Assembly: GCF_000702505.1 (NCBI RefSeq)
Contig: NZ_JNIM01000001.1
Span: 3,596,001 to 3,660,000, forward strand
Reading direction: 5' to 3'
Source of the DNA: Thermogemmatispora carboxidivorans
Lineage (GTDB): Bacteria; Chloroflexota; Ktedonobacteria; Ktedonobacterales; Ktedonobacteraceae
DNA: 64,000 nucleotides
Part shown: positions 42,927 to 52,104 of the stretch, piece after piece
How positions within the stretch are numbered: the stretch's first letter is position 1
How the letters are laid out: each line of letters starts with the position of its first letter
Notes under the pieces: model-generated
Databases searched by the model: none
Told to the model about the DNA's origin: nothing
Seen by the model: only the letters and a program-made list of their open reading frames with translations
Program-made: the position numbers and the translations under genes

Positions 42927-43841
42927 GTGCACGTTTCTCCCCCACCAACGACACGCCAGGACCGCAGCAGACGGAGTCTGGCAGGTTTAGCCCCACTGGG
43001 AGCCTCTTGCCTCTGGGGAGGCATGTACGTAGTGAGTCGCGCCAGCTTTGGCGCTATTCCTCCGGTGACGCTAGGATTGCTGCGCCTTCTCTTGGGAGGC
43101 GCCGCCCTCTGGCTGGTACTGCGCCTGGCCGGTCATCGGGAGCCTCTACCGCGCCAGGAACGCTGGCGCCTGCCATTGCTCGGCTTGTGCATCGCCGCCA
43201 CTATTACCACACAGTTTGTCGGAACCGATCTGGCCAGCGCCCATGATGGAGCGCTGTTGACCACAATCACGCCTCTTTTTATTGTACCGCTGGCCTGGCT
43301 CTTGCTGGGCGAGCGCCCGCAATGGCGCGTCGTTGCCGGTACCACGCTGGCTCTGGTCGGAGTGGTAATCATCGTTGGCAGCGAGCAGGGGAGCAGCTCA
43401 AGCGCGCAGGCTCGCTCGTTGCTCATCGGCGATGGACTGCTGATTATCTCGGCCTTCTGCTGGGCCTTGTTCACCGTTCTCGGGACGCCGCTGGTCCGCA
43501 AACACTCGGCTTTGGTGGTCACAACCTACGGGACGCTCTGGAGCCTGGTCTTTTTTGCTCCGCTGGCCCTGTGGGAGCTGAGCCAGCACCCCTCGCTTTC
43601 TCTTTCGCCTGGCGTTCTGGCCAGTGTGCTCTACCTGGGATTGGGAGCAACAGCTCTCGCCTGGTTTCTCTGGTACCGCGGTGTCGAACGGCTGCCCGCT
43701 GGAGTGGCAGCGATCTTTTTCTTCGCCCAGCCGCTGGTCGGCGGCCTGCTGAGCGCACTTGTGCTACAGGAAGCCCTGGGGCCAGGCTTCTGGCTCGGTG
43801 GCCTGGTGCTGGCGTTGGGAATCATGCTGGCCTCGCTCTGA
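42927..43841 (+). CDS. EamA/DMT-family transporter
   Basis: 304 residues, about 10 hydrophobic helices in two EamA halves (LWGGMYVVSRASF early; AFCWALFTVLGTPLV and ALAWFLWYRGVERLP in the second half). Drug/metabolite-transporter members export amino acids, nucleosides or other small molecules. The substrate is unknown. The start is GTG at 42927, with AAGGAAAGG 8 bases upstream. Not obviously in an operon. The 15-bp hairpin upstream separates it from the TauE fusion. Confidence 0.9.
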   Translation: MHVSPPPTTRQDRSRRSLAGLAPLGASCLWGGMYVVSRASFGAIPPVTLGLLRLLLGGAALWLVLRLAGHREPLPRQERWRLPLLGLCIAATITTQFVGTDLASAHDGALLTTITPLFIVPLAWLLLGERPQWRVVAGTTLALVGVVIIVGSEQGSSSSAQARSLLIGDGLLIISAFCWALFTVLGTPLVRKHSALVVTTYGTLWSLVFFAPLALWELSQHPSLSLSPGVLASVLYLGLGATALAWFLWYRGVERLPAGVAAIFFFAQPLVGGLLSALVLQEALGPGFWLGGLVLALGIMLASL

Positions 43842-44069
43842 GTCAGAACGGCCAGGCTGCCTCTTCCAGCGAGGGGCCAGGCCATCCCCTCTCTAACAAG
43901 CTGCTCGTGCTCTCGACAGGCGGTCGTTCCACATTCACACTGCTCGCAAGAGAGGAGGAGCGCCAGCCTATGGCGGTGACAGGCGCTCCCCTCTGGTCTC
44001 TTTTTCTCCGCAGAGCTGCTGCCAGCCTGGGCATATATCGCCATATATAGAAGTAAAGAGCAAACAGGA

Positions 44070-44720
44070 CTAATCGGCCTGACCTCCCTGCCGTGCGCTG
44101 AGCAACGTGGTGATTTGGGCCAATGCCTCCATAATGCGCCCCTCTAATGCTGCCATATCCTCTTTAATGCGCCCCTCTAACGCCGCCATATCCTCTTTAA
44201 TGCGCTCTTCCAGACGCTCCATGCGCTCTTCCAGACGCTCCATGCGCCCTTCCAGACGCTCCACACGCTCTTCCAGACGCTCCATGCGCCCTTCCAGACG
44301 CTCCACACGCTCTTCCAGACGCTCCATGCGCCCTTCCAGACGCTCCACACGCTCTTCCAGACGCTCCATGCGCCCTTCCAGACGCTCCACGCGCCCTTCC
44401 AGACGCTCCATGCGCCCTTCCAGCCCGACCATGCGCCCTTCCAGACCGGCCATACGGTTCTCCAGGCTACCAGTGCGCATCTCTAGCAGAGCCGTTCGCT
44501 CCTGCACAACGCGCACCTCATCGCGGGTCGCCACCACCAGCGCCTCCAGGCGCTGAAACCGGACCTCGCTCTGATGCTCGCTGTGTAGCTGATACTCGGC
44601 CAGCTGTCGAAAACTCACCTGCATATCGGTAGCCAGTCCCCTGACATCGGCACTAAGCACAGCAATGGCATGCTCCTGGGCACGGACGCGATTGACCAGC
44701 CAGGACCGCTCTAGCGACAT
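44070..44720 (-). CDS. Heptad-repeat coiled-coil protein, unknown function
   Basis: 216 residues. After an N-terminal ~90 residues with weak coiled-coil character comes a nearly perfect run of about ten 7-residue units alternating MERLEGR and VERLEER, then two 11-residue KEDMAALEGRI units and an Ala/Gln/Ser tail. The amphipathic i/i+3/i+4 Leu pattern predicts a long parallel coiled-coil (trimer or dimer). The DNA is an internal 21-bp tandem array. There is no transmembrane helix and no known catalytic domain. ATG 44720 has AAGGGAG about 9 bases upstream. Similar hypothetical proteins occur in Chloroflexota and phage-like loci, but I see no phage gene here. Confidence 0.7.
   Translation of the reverse strand: MSLERSWLVNRVRAQEHAIAVLSADVRGLATDMQVSFRQLAEYQLHSEHQSEVRFQRLEALVVATRDEVRVVQERTALLEMRTGSLENRMAGLEGRMVGLEGRMERLEGRVERLEGRMERLEERVERLEGRMERLEERVERLEGRMERLEERVERLEGRMERLEERMERLEERIKEDMAALEGRIKEDMAALEGRIMEALAQITTLLSARQGGQAD
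44202..44412 (-). repeat. 21-bp tandem repeats encoding heptads
   Basis: About ten imperfect 21-bp units (CTTCCAGACGCTCCATGCGCC type on the plus strand, some alternating at 42 bp), each coding one heptad of the coiled coil. Such arrays change length easily by slippage or recombination. Confidence 0.8.
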
Positions 44721-44984
44721 CCTCCGTCTAGCTCCCTTCTCTCAAAATAGATGGCTTGGTCACCACATCGGTCCTGGCCAATACTACCAGAACCGTGAGA
44801 AGAGGATAACAGATCCAGGCACCAAAAGCAAGTTCTCCAAAAGGATATCTTCATATTTCTTTCTGATACACAAGAAAGAAAGGAATGGAACCAAACACAG
44901 ATCGTTTGCTTCCATTACAAGCAGGCAACGTAGTTGAATGCGACAGAGACCGGGGAAGCACTTAGGCAGCCCAAAGCGCCGAGG

Positions 44985-45764
44985 CTAGGCGAGAATGACC
45001 TCGAGTCCCAACTCGCGTAGACGAGTCAGCGTCTCGCTATCCAGTCCGCTGTCCGTGATAATAGTATCGATGGTGCTTAATGGCGCCACTGCTGTTAGCA
45101 TCACCTTCCCAAATTTGCTATGATCAGCTACCACAATGCGCCGTCGTGCCCGCTCAATCATCGCCTGCTTTGTGCCGGCCTCCTCAAAATTGAACTCGGT
45201 CAGCCCATGCTCGATCGTAATACCACCAACAGCGATGAAGGCTTTATCAACCTGGAAACTGCGCAGCGTCCGCTCGGCTAGATGGCCGACCAGCGACAGC
45301 TCGCTCGGGCGCAGCTTCCCTCCCACGACGATGACTTGAATCGCCGACTGATTGGCCAACTCCAAAGCCGCCCGCAGATTCGTCACCAGCACCGTCAGAT
45401 TGCGCTTTCCCTTGAGCGCCCGCGCGATCTCGAGCGTTGTGGTCCCCACATCAAGAATCAGGCTCTCCCCATCGTTGATCAACTCCACTGCGCGCGCCGC
45501 GATGCGCCTCTTCTCCTCAGCATGCTCGGTCTCGCGCGCACTAAACGGCGGTTCATAGCTAGCTCCGCGCAGGCTAATGGCTCCTCCATGTACCCGTCTA
45601 ATCAACCCTTGCTCTTCCAGCTCCTGCAAATCCCTGACCACTGTAATGCCAGAGACGGCAAAGCGCTGCGCCAGATCGCGTACCGAGGCAACCCCACTGG
45701 AATCAATAATTTCAAATATCTTTCTGCGACGTTCTTGAGCAATGATCTTATTTTCCTTCTTCAT
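44985..45764 (-). CDS. DeoR/GlpR-family transcriptional regulator
   Basis: 259 residues. Residues ~1-60 are the DeoR HTH (QERRRKIFEIIDSSGVASVR, GITVVRDLQELEEQGLIRRV, HGGA). The remainder is the DeoR sugar-phosphate sensor domain, with ILDVGTTTLEIARAL, VVGGKLRPSELSLVG, IAVGGITIEHGLT and VADHSKFGK. Such repressors respond to phosphorylated sugars or related intermediates. No sugar-metabolism gene is adjacent, so the target is unknown. The ATG has GAGGGA about 12 bases upstream. No operator was recognised in its promoter region. Confidence 0.92.
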   Translation of the reverse strand: MKKENKIIAQERRRKIFEIIDSSGVASVRDLAQRFAVSGITVVRDLQELEEQGLIRRVHGGAISLRGASYEPPFSARETEHAEEKRRIAARAVELINDGESLILDVGTTTLEIARALKGKRNLTVLVTNLRAALELANQSAIQVIVVGGKLRPSELSLVGHLAERTLRSFQVDKAFIAVGGITIEHGLTEFNFEEAGTKQAMIERARRRIVVADHSKFGKVMLTAVAPLSTIDTIITDSGLDSETLTRLRELGLEVILA

Positions 45765-46063
45765 TCAGCACATGCTCCCTCAGTTTGCTCATCCTCACAC
45801 GAGCTCGCCCACTGAGCAGACCGGCAAGCAAGGTCAGTCATCAGCCCCTTTCCCCGTCCGCGCCCGACCTCCTTCTCACGCCCTACCGAGCATTGTACCA
45901 TGTCCCAGGCCATCCCCAGGAGCTGTTGAGCCAGTACGCCCCCTTAACGGGTAACCAAACTACCAAGGCCACGCTCCCTCTTCTACAAAGGGAGAAGGGC
46001 AGCAAGATAAAAAAAGCTGCCAGAGCGTTCCCCTTACCTAGAGTAGCATCTGGCGGCGTCTTT

Positions 46064-46121
46064 AGAGCAGAGTACCAATCGCCGGAGACTTCTTGACCTC
46101 CGGCGAAGCGCGTACTGCTCT
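46064..46121 (+). other. Structured leader upstream of a small membrane protein gene
   Basis: Outer stem AGAGCAG (46064-46070) with CTGCTCT (46115-46121), then TAC/GTA (46073-46075 with 46112-46114), an internal loop, and an inner perfect 8-bp stem CGCCGGAG (46080-46087) with CTCCGGCG (46098-46105) enclosing a 10-nt loop. It ends 32 bases before the ATG at 46154. It does not match a known riboswitch class. The remaining 45765-46063 shows nothing I can support. Confidence 0.45.
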
Positions 46122-46153
46122 CTGAAAGAGTCGCGTCGAGAAGAGGAGAAGAC

Positions 46154-46402
46154 ATGGCTAAAGTTGATATTCATGAGACGACAAAAGCTGCTCGTGATGT
46201 GCAAGAGCAGTATTTTCGGACCACTGATCGCCTGCCCGGCGAGATGTGGTACTGGGCTGCTCTGGTCTCGATCATTACCTCGGCAGTGCTGTTCATAAGC
46301 GGTAAGCGTGATTGGGGGCTGTTCGTCGGTCAGTGGCCGCCAGCTTTCCTGCTCTTCGGCATTTTCCATAAGCTGCTGCGCCCGTCCCGCAGCCAGTTCT
46401 AA
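46154..46402 (+). CDS. Small membrane protein, unknown family
   Basis: 82 residues with two hydrophobic helices (~32-52 and ~57-75: WYWAALVSIITSAVLFISGK and GLFVGQWPPAFLLFGIFHKL), connected by a short charged turn, and a polar N-terminal half (TTKAARDVQEQYFRTTDRLP). ATG 46154 has GAGAAGAGGAGAAG just upstream, a strong ribosome site. No known domain. It stands alone, divergent from the DeoR gene and convergent with the copper ATPase, with a structured leader. The short gap to the ATPase terminus does not imply function. Confidence 0.7.
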   Translation: MAKVDIHETTKAARDVQEQYFRTTDRLPGEMWYWAALVSIITSAVLFISGKRDWGLFVGQWPPAFLLFGIFHKLLRPSRSQF

Positions 46403-46553
46403 GGCCAAACGGCCAGCATCCCCCATCGCTTTCGCGCCGTTGGTAGCGGGCGGAAGAAGGAGAGCCTTCGGCCACAACAGTCGACAGCCGCCTTTTCCGG
46501 CTCCGACCGCGCTCCCCCAGTCTGATCGCGCATCCTTCTTCCGCCTCTCGCTT

Positions 46554-48959
46554 CTAGCGCTCGCTCACCCACCGCTCAAAGCGGCGCAAACGGAGGGCAT
46601 TCGCGACCACGGAGACCGAGGAGAGCGCCATCGCCGCCGCCGCAAAGATCGGCGCCTGCTCCTTAAGGAAAGGAATCAGAGGGGAGAGAATCGCTGTCGG
46701 AATGAGCACACTATTATAAGCAAAGGCCCAGAACAGGTTTTGCTTGATGGTCCGCAGCGTCGCTCGTGACAGGGATAGCGCGGTGGCCAGGCTGCGCAGA
46801 TTCCCTTTGACCAGGACAATATCAGCCGTTTCCAGGGCAATATCGCTGCCGTTACCCATCGCAATCCCAACATCAGCCTGAGCCAGCGCTGGCGCATCAT
46901 TGATCCCATCGCCCGCCACAGCGACGGTCAGCCCCTGCTGCTGCAGGCGGCGTACCTCTTCCGCTTTCTCCTCCGGCAGCAGGCCAGCACGCACCCGCTC
47001 ACCAGGGATGCCAACCTGAGCGGCGATGACCTGGGCTGTCCGCGGGTGATCGCCGCTGACAAGCCAGAGCTGCAGCCCTTGGGCCTGCAGTTGGCGCACC
47101 GCCTCAGCCGAGCCTGGTTTCAAAGTATCAGCCAGCGCCAGCAGGCCCGCCAGCCGACCAGCCACAGCCACGAGCATCACAGTGCTCCCTTGCTGCTCCA
47201 GCCGCTCCAACTCGGGGCGCACTTCCGCCAGCTCCAGGCCACGCTCCTCCAACAAGCGCGGCCCACCGATCAAGACCTCTTGCCCTTCTAGTACGGCCTC
47301 CAGACCCCGACCGGGCAGGGCTGTCAGCTGCTCCGGCCTGCGTTTCAGAGAGAGGCCACGCTGACGAGCTGCCTCTACAACGGCCCGCGCGAGCGGATGC
47401 TCCGAGCCTTGCTCAACCTCAGCAGCTAGACACAACAAGCTCGCTTCGTTCCAGGGAGCCAGAGCCAACAAACCAGTGAGCTGCGGCCTGCCGCGTGTCA
47501 GGGTACCCGTCTTATCAAAGAGCAGCGCCTGCACTGCCTGAATACGTTCCAGGCTCTCGCCTCCCTTGATCAGGATACCTTGCTCAGCTCCCACACCGGT
47601 ACCCACCATGATGGCCGTAGGTGTTGCCAGCCCCAAGGCGCAGGGACAGGCCACCACCAGCACGGCCACCGCCGCGATCAAGGCCCTGACCCAGTCCACG
47701 CTCCCCCCCCCACTCATGGTTCCCACCAGGCCCCAACCGAGAAAGGTCAGCAGGGCAATAACAAGCACCGCCGGCACAAACACGCCCGCCACACGGTCGG
47801 CCAGGCGCTGCACAGGAGCTTTTCCGCCCTGAGCCTGCTCAACGAGACGAATGATATTGGCCAACAGGGTATCGGCGCCAACGCGCGTGGCTCGCATGGT
47901 CAAGAGGCCGTCCTGGTTGATGGTAGCCCCAATCAGCGGCTCGCCCTCCCCTTTCTCGACAGGCAGGCTCTCCCCGGTGACCATCGACTCATCGACCGTC
48001 GAGTGACCAGCCACGACCAGGCCATCGACGGGGATGCGCTCGCCCGGGCGCACGACAAGCAGGTCGCCCGGCTTGACTTCGGCAATCGGTACCTCGCGCT
48101 CCTGACCATCGCGCAGTAGATGAGCGCTACGCGGCTGCAGCCCGATCAGACGACGAATAGCCTGCCCGGCCTCGCCTCTGGCCCGCGCCTCCAGGTAGCG
48201 CCCCAGGTAAATGAGTGTGATGATAAGGGCCGCCGTGTCGTAAAAGGTCGGTTCATCAGCTAGCTGCGGGACCAGCGTGGCTACCAGGCTGAGAAGGTAA
48301 GCCGCCGTTGAGCCAGCCGAGATGAGCGTGTCCATAGTGGCCGCCCCATGCCGCAGGTTCTTGAGAGCGTTACGGTGGAATTCCCAGCCGACCACCGCCC
48401 AGACAGGCGTCGTGAGCAGCAACAGGAGATAGTTCTCCCCCGGGAAGCGGTCCATGAAGAACATGCTGAGGACAACGACAGGCAGCGAGAGAGCAATCGC
48501 CATGAGCAGCAGCCACAGCCGACGCCGGTCCGCCCTCCGCTGACCCTCAGCCAATCCCGAGGCCGCCGACAGCCCCTGGTCACTCTCGCCCTGGCTCAGA
48601 GCACTCACCCCTTCAGGACGCGCCTCTAGCCTCTCCTCAGCCTCAGCTTCCCTGGCTGCCTGCGCCAGGAGCGGCAGCGCTTCATAGCCCAGTTGCTCAA
48701 CTTTCTCGACCATCAGCGCCAGGCTAACCTCTCCAGGATCATAAAGCACTCTAGCCTTCTCTGTGGCAAAGTTAACGCTGGCCTCCTTGACGCCCGGCAA
48801 GCGCTGCAGGCCCCGCTCAATGCGCCTGGCACAAGAGGCACAGCTCATGCCCTCCAGTGCCAGTGTTACCGAGGCCATCTGCTCAGGCTCGCCGTGCCCT
48901 CCGCTGCTCCGTTCTATGCTGCTCTGCGGTCCGCCAGGACCAGACAGATAGGTTGCCAT
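46554..48959 (-). CDS. Copper-translocating P1B-type ATPase
   Basis: 801 residues. N-terminal heavy-metal-associated domain with GMSCASC (C40, C43), then eight hydrophobic helices. [10 protein letters not shown] is the P1B-1 intramembrane metal site, D482 in DKTGT is phosphorylated, [10 protein letters not shown] the ATP-binding His-Pro motif, and [10 protein letters not shown] the hinge motif. Likely a CopA-type Cu(I) exporter. ATG 48959 has AAGGAG 9 bases upstream. The upstream frame to 49055 overlaps the promoter and operator, so it is not coding. No copZ or csoR is adjacent. The operator suggests control by a CsoR protein encoded elsewhere. Confidence 0.95.
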   Translation of the reverse strand: MATYLSGPGGPQSSIERSSGGHGEPEQMASVTLALEGMSCASCARRIERGLQRLPGVKEASVNFATEKARVLYDPGEVSLALMVEKVEQLGYEALPLLAQAAREAEAEERLEARPEGVSALSQGESDQGLSAASGLAEGQRRADRRRLWLLLMAIALSLPVVVLSMFFMDRFPGENYLLLLLTTPVWAVVGWEFHRNALKNLRHGAATMDTLISAGSTAAYLLSLVATLVPQLADEPTFYDTAALIITLIYLGRYLEARARGEAGQAIRRLIGLQPRSAHLLRDGQEREVPIAEVKPGDLLVVRPGERIPVDGLVVAGHSTVDESMVTGESLPVEKGEGEPLIGATINQDGLLTMRATRVGADTLLANIIRLVEQAQGGKAPVQRLADRVAGVFVPAVLVIALLTFLGWGLVGTMSGGGSVDWVRALIAAVAVLVVACPCALGLATPTAIMVGTGVGAEQGILIKGGESLERIQAVQALLFDKTGTLTRGRPQLTGLLALAPWNEASLLCLAAEVEQGSEHPLARAVVEAARQRGLSLKRRPEQLTALPGRGLEAVLEGQEVLIGGPRLLEERGLELAEVRPELERLEQQGSTVMLVAVAGRLAGLLALADTLKPGSAEAVRQLQAQGLQLWLVSGDHPRTAQVIAAQVGIPGERVRAGLLPEEKAEEVRRLQQQGLTVAVAGDGINDAPALAQADVGIAMGNGSDIALETADIVLVKGNLRSLATALSLSRATLRTIKQNLFWAFAYNSVLIPTAILSPLIPFLKEQAPIFAAAAMALSSVSVVANALRLRRFERWVSER

Positions 48960-48998
48960 ATTCTGCATCTCCTTGTGTCCATCACTCGGTGCCAACCC

Positions 48999-49018
48999 AT
49001 ACCCCCCCGGTAGGGGTC
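48999..49018 (-). promoter_or_regulatory. CsoR-like copper-responsive operator
   Basis: A pseudo-palindrome reading TACCCC-N7-GGGGTC on the plus strand (ACCCC 49001-49005, GGGGT 49013-49017), with C-rich and G-rich arms like the GC-rich sites bound by CsoR repressors. It lies at about +2 to +22 relative to the promoter below, a repressor position. Confidence 0.45.
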
Positions 49019-49026
49019 CAATAGAG

Positions 49027-49055
49027 AGGATAGCGCAAGAAGGGATACTTGTCAA
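49027..49055 (-). promoter_or_regulatory. Promoter of the copper ATPase gene
   Basis: On the minus strand TTGACA (49055-49050), a 17-bp spacer and TATCCT (49032-49027). The predicted start near 49020 is at the edge of the CsoR-like operator, 60 bases before ATG 48959. Confidence 0.65.
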
Positions 49056-49081
49056 GTGCGCCGTAGCTCTGATCTGCTGGC

Positions 49082-49108
49082 TTTACTCAGCCAGTACTGT
49101 GCTATAAT
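49082..49108 (+). promoter_or_regulatory. Extended -10 promoter of the PH-like gene
   Basis: TATAAT at 49103-49108 with a TG two bases upstream (TGCTATAAT), the extended -10 pattern. The -35 is weak (TTTACT near 49082). About 54 bases before the ATG at 49162. It is separate from the divergent ATPase promoter. Confidence 0.5.
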
Positions 49109-49161
49109 GGAGAGCCAAGAGTCAGCAAAGCATGTTTCATCAGCCCATAAGAGGGAGAAGC

Positions 49162-49806
49162 ATGAGCGTCCCTTCAAGCAGCCAGGAGGGTGCAGCGCGC
49201 CGCATTCTCCGTCGCTTTCACGGCCTACAAGCCCATCTGGAGCCGGGGGAAGAGCCGCTAGAGAGCCGACCTGTTATTTGGCACAGTCAGCAGCACGGCA
49301 GCGTCGCCTGCGACGTCATCCTCACCAACCGGCGTCTGCTCGGCTATTATCAGGTCCGCTTTCCCCGCCGGCGCCTTTTCCTGGAGGCTATTCCTCTCGC
49401 GGAGGTCACAGCCATCACGCTGCGCAGTCCCCAGAGCAAGCCGCTGCTGCACGAACTGCTCATCAGCTCTGAGGAAGGTGTTGTCCTGCTGCGGGCCCCT
49501 CGCCGCGTGATTGAGGGCCTCTACGACTCCCTGCATCGCCTCGGAGCAGAGACCGGCCCAGAGCCAGAACTGGCCGGGGCAGAGCCAGCAAGAGCGCCCT
49601 CGCCTCGCTTCGACCGCCAGCGGCTCGCCCGCTCCGCAGAGCACTCACCCGCGGGCATCGCGCTGATCTTCGCCTGCGGTCTCATCCTTGAAATCATCGC
49701 CATCTTTCTCTGGCTCACCACGGGTAGCCTGGCCACCAGCCTGCCCCCCTTTGGGGCCGGCCTGCTGGCAGTGCTTACGGCCATTCTCGTCTATCGCCAG
49801 CGTTGA
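49162..49806 (+). CDS. PH-like domain protein with two C-terminal helices
   Basis: 214 residues. Residues ~35-125 have the beta-rich pattern of bacterial PH-like (bPH/YdbT-type) domains: SVACDVILTNRRLLGYYQV, then FLEAIPLAEVTAITLR. A Pro/Arg-rich linker then leads to two C-terminal helices (~165-212). Probably membrane-anchored, with the PH-like part in the cytoplasm binding lipid or protein. GAGGGAGAAG lies right before ATG 49162, so a 10-codon longer start is rejected. It is not close to YdbS/YdbT pairs, and its partner is unknown. Confidence 0.7.
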   Translation: MSVPSSSQEGAARRILRRFHGLQAHLEPGEEPLESRPVIWHSQQHGSVACDVILTNRRLLGYYQVRFPRRRLFLEAIPLAEVTAITLRSPQSKPLLHELLISSEEGVVLLRAPRRVIEGLYDSLHRLGAETGPEPELAGAEPARAPSPRFDRQRLARSAEHSPAGIALIFACGLILEIIAIFLWLTTGSLATSLPPFGAGLLAVLTAILVYRQR

Positions 49807-49895
49807 GCCGAGCCGCATCAGCTTAGCCGGGAGGGGCCTCTTTGGCCCTTGCTTCCTTTGTTAGCTGGGAGAGCATTGGCCGTTAGCCAGCAACG

Positions 49896-49925
49896 TTGAC
49901 ACGTTCTTTTTACGACAGGTACAAT
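49896..49925 (+). promoter_or_regulatory. Sigma-70-type promoter of the etfBAD cluster
   Basis: TTGACA (49896-49901), an 18-bp spacer and TACAAT (49920-49925). It would give a leader of about 255 bases to the etfB ATG, containing a small ORF. Confidence 0.65.
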
Positions 49926-50061
49926 ACAAAGGGCCTGGTAAATACAGCGATTGGCCTGCTCGTTCTATCCATAGCGAGAGAATCTGTGCAGACGTAAGGC
50001 GCCCGGGGCAGTCCTCTCTTCTGACGAACGCAGACAGCACACGGCCCTTTTCCGACGGAGA

Positions 50062-50166
50062 ATGGCAAAGAAAGCAAAGAAGGCGTTGCCGTTCTTCTTT
50101 GCAGAGAAGGCGCTATATTACGCAGTTGTAGGCTGTCTTGTGTCTTGCGCCTTTGCTCGCACATAG
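50062..50166 (+). CDS. Possible 34-residue small membrane peptide in the etfB leader
   Basis: ATG 50062 to TAG 50166, with GGAG one base from the ATG (too close for a good ribosome site). The Lys-rich start (MAKKAKKALPFFF) is followed by a hydrophobic stretch (YYAVVGCLVSCAF). It could be a leader peptide or nothing. It ends 22 bases before etfB. Confidence 0.3.
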   Translation: MAKKAKKALPFFFAEKALYYAVVGCLVSCAFART

Positions 50167-50187
50167 GTAAGATGAGGCAACAACGCA

Positions 50188-50973
50188 ATGAAGATCTTCG
50201 TCTGTGTAAAGCAGATTCCAGACCCCAACACCGTCGAAAGCAAGCTTGATCCTGCCACAAAACGACTGGTGCGCACCGGGGTCTCGCTGGTGCTTGACCC
50301 GGGGGACGAGACAACGATCGCGGCTGCGATCAAGCTGCGCGATAGTCTCGGCAACAGCGAGCTGACAGCGATCAGTATGGGCCCAGCCAGTGCCCAGGAG
50401 GCCCTGCGGCGCGCCTTGGCGATGGGCGTTGACCGCGCCATCCTGATCAGCGATCCGGCTCTGGCTGGTTCGGATGTGTTGGGCACGGCGCGAACGCTGG
50501 CCGCTGCCCTCAAGCGCGAGAATCCCGATCTGATCTTCTGCTCAACCGAGAGCACGGATGGCTACACCGGCATGGTGCCCGGGGCGATCGCCGAGTTTCT
50601 GGGCCTGCCCCAGCTCACCTTTGCGCGCGAGATCACCGTCGAGGGAAGCAAAGCCGTGATCAAGCGCGTCACGCAGACCGGCTATGAGGTGGTCGAGAGT
50701 CCTTTGCCCGCCGTGGTGACCATTGCCAGCGGCTCTTTCGAGGCGATCTATCCGACGATGAAGGGGATTATGAGCGCGCGCAAGAAGCCCTTCAGTCAGT
50801 TGAGCCTGAGCGACCTCGGGCTGGAGTCATCGCAGGTCGGAGAGGCCGGCGCCCGCGAGCAGATCCTCTCCATCGGAAAGGCTGAGGCCCGCGCCGCCGG
50901 GCAGATTATTAAGGATGAGGGCAACGCTGCCGAGATCATTGCCGACTTCTTGCAGCGTCACCAGTTGCTCTAG
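50188..50973 (+). CDS. etfB: Electron transfer flavoprotein beta subunit
   Basis: 261 residues. Partner of EtfA in the dimer that takes electrons from acyl-CoA dehydrogenases. VCVKQIPDPNTVE is the N-terminal signature, and AISMGPASAQEALRRALAMG with FCSTESTDGYTGMVPG the adenine-nucleotide and dimer interface blocks. Most classical EtfB binds AMP. The longer form here (261 residues) matches the FixA-like group common in Chloroflexota and actinobacteria. ATG 50188 has a weak GATGAGG. It precedes etfA by 14 bp, almost certainly the same operon. Cytoplasmic. Confidence 0.93.
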   Translation: MKIFVCVKQIPDPNTVESKLDPATKRLVRTGVSLVLDPGDETTIAAAIKLRDSLGNSELTAISMGPASAQEALRRALAMGVDRAILISDPALAGSDVLGTARTLAAALKRENPDLIFCSTESTDGYTGMVPGAIAEFLGLPQLTFAREITVEGSKAVIKRVTQTGYEVVESPLPAVVTIASGSFEAIYPTMKGIMSARKKPFSQLSLSDLGLESSQVGEAGAREQILSIGKAEARAAGQIIKDEGNAAEIIADFLQRHQLL

Positions 50974-50987
50974 GAGGAGTGCAGGTT

Positions 50988-51959
50988 ATGGCAAAAACGA
51001 TCTGGGTCCTGGTCGAAATCGAGGATGGCCGGCCAGCTCGCTCGTCTCTTGAGGTGCTCAGTAAGGCAGCCCATCTGGGTCGCGCCGAGGCGATTGTGCT
51101 CGGTTCCGCCGCCGCGACGGTGGCCCCCTCCCTGGGCGAGTTTGGCGCTGAAAAGGTCTACGTCCACGCCGATCCTACTTACGATACCTACCTGACGCTC
51201 CCCGCCGTCGATACCATCAGCGACTTGCTGCAGCGGCAGCAGCCCGATCTTCTGCTCTTCCCCACCACCTACGATGTCCGCGATATCGCTGCTCGTTTGA
51301 GTGCCCGCCACAATCTGGGCCTGATCACGGATGCTACGGACCTCCGCTACGAGGGCGAGCACCTGGAGGTGACGGTCCCCTGGGGCGGCGAGAATGTCGT
51401 GGTCGCTACCCATCCGTATCAGGGAACGGGGATCGTACTGGCACGTCCAAAAGCTTTCTCGGTGGAGCGCTTCGAGGGCCGCCAGGCCGAGATCGAGCAG
51501 CTCTCGGTGACACTGCGGTCCGAGTCTCAGCAGATGAAGATTCTCGACCGTGTGGAGGTCCAGAGCGATGGCCCCGCCCTGGAGGATGCCAGCATCATTG
51601 TGAGCGGAGGCCGCGGCCTGGGGAAGCCCGAGAATTACCACCTGGTCGAGGAGCTGGCGACCGTGCTCGGCGGAGCACCGGGCGCAACACGAGCTATCGT
51701 CGATGCCGGCTGGCTTCCCTACAGCTATCAGATCGGACAGACCGGCAAGACGGTCAAGCCAACCCTCTATATCGCTTGCGGCATCAGCGGCGCAATCCAG
51801 CATCTGGCCGGCATGAAAGGCTCGAAGTATATCATCGCCATCAATAAGGATGAGCACGCGCCGATCTTCTCAGTGGCCGATTTGGGCATCGTCGGCGACG
51901 TGCTGACGATCCTGCCCCAGCTGATCGAGGAAGTGAAGCGGCGTAAAGCCCAGCTCTAG
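50988..51959 (+). CDS. etfA: Electron transfer flavoprotein alpha subunit
   Basis: 323 residues. FAD-binding subunit. The C-terminal FAD motif carries [59 protein letters not shown] and the [13 protein letters not shown] block. ATG 50988 lies 10 bases after AGGAGG. The longer GTG start at 50979 would crowd it. Works with EtfB to pass electrons to EtfD (the next large gene). Three genes in one direction with short spacing. Confidence 0.95.
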   Translation: MAKTIWVLVEIEDGRPARSSLEVLSKAAHLGRAEAIVLGSAAATVAPSLGEFGAEKVYVHADPTYDTYLTLPAVDTISDLLQRQQPDLLLFPTTYDVRDIAARLSARHNLGLITDATDLRYEGEHLEVTVPWGGENVVVATHPYQGTGIVLARPKAFSVERFEGRQAEIEQLSVTLRSESQQMKILDRVEVQSDGPALEDASIIVSGGRGLGKPENYHLVEELATVLGGAPGATRAIVDAGWLPYSYQIGQTGKTVKPTLYIACGISGAIQHLAGMKGSKYIIAINKDEHAPIFSVADLGIVGDVLTILPQLIEEVKRRKAQL

Positions 51960-52104
51960 CGTGCTTACGCTCGCTCGTTCTCGCTGACGCACAAGCAGGC
52001 AAGAAGCAGCATACTACTGCGGTGGGGCACGGCTGCCGCTGCAAAGCAGCAAGCAGGCAGGTAGGCAGGGCGACGGGGCCCCGCCGCCTTTAAGGGAGGT
52101 TGTC

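Noticed and set aside
44202..44412. Phage tail or transposon repeat
   Set aside because: The 21-bp units are in frame within a coding gene and give heptads. No phage or transposase gene is near.
48960..49055. Longer start for the copper ATPase
   Set aside because: It would overlap the promoter and the CsoR-like operator, and the ATG at 48959 has a good ribosome site.
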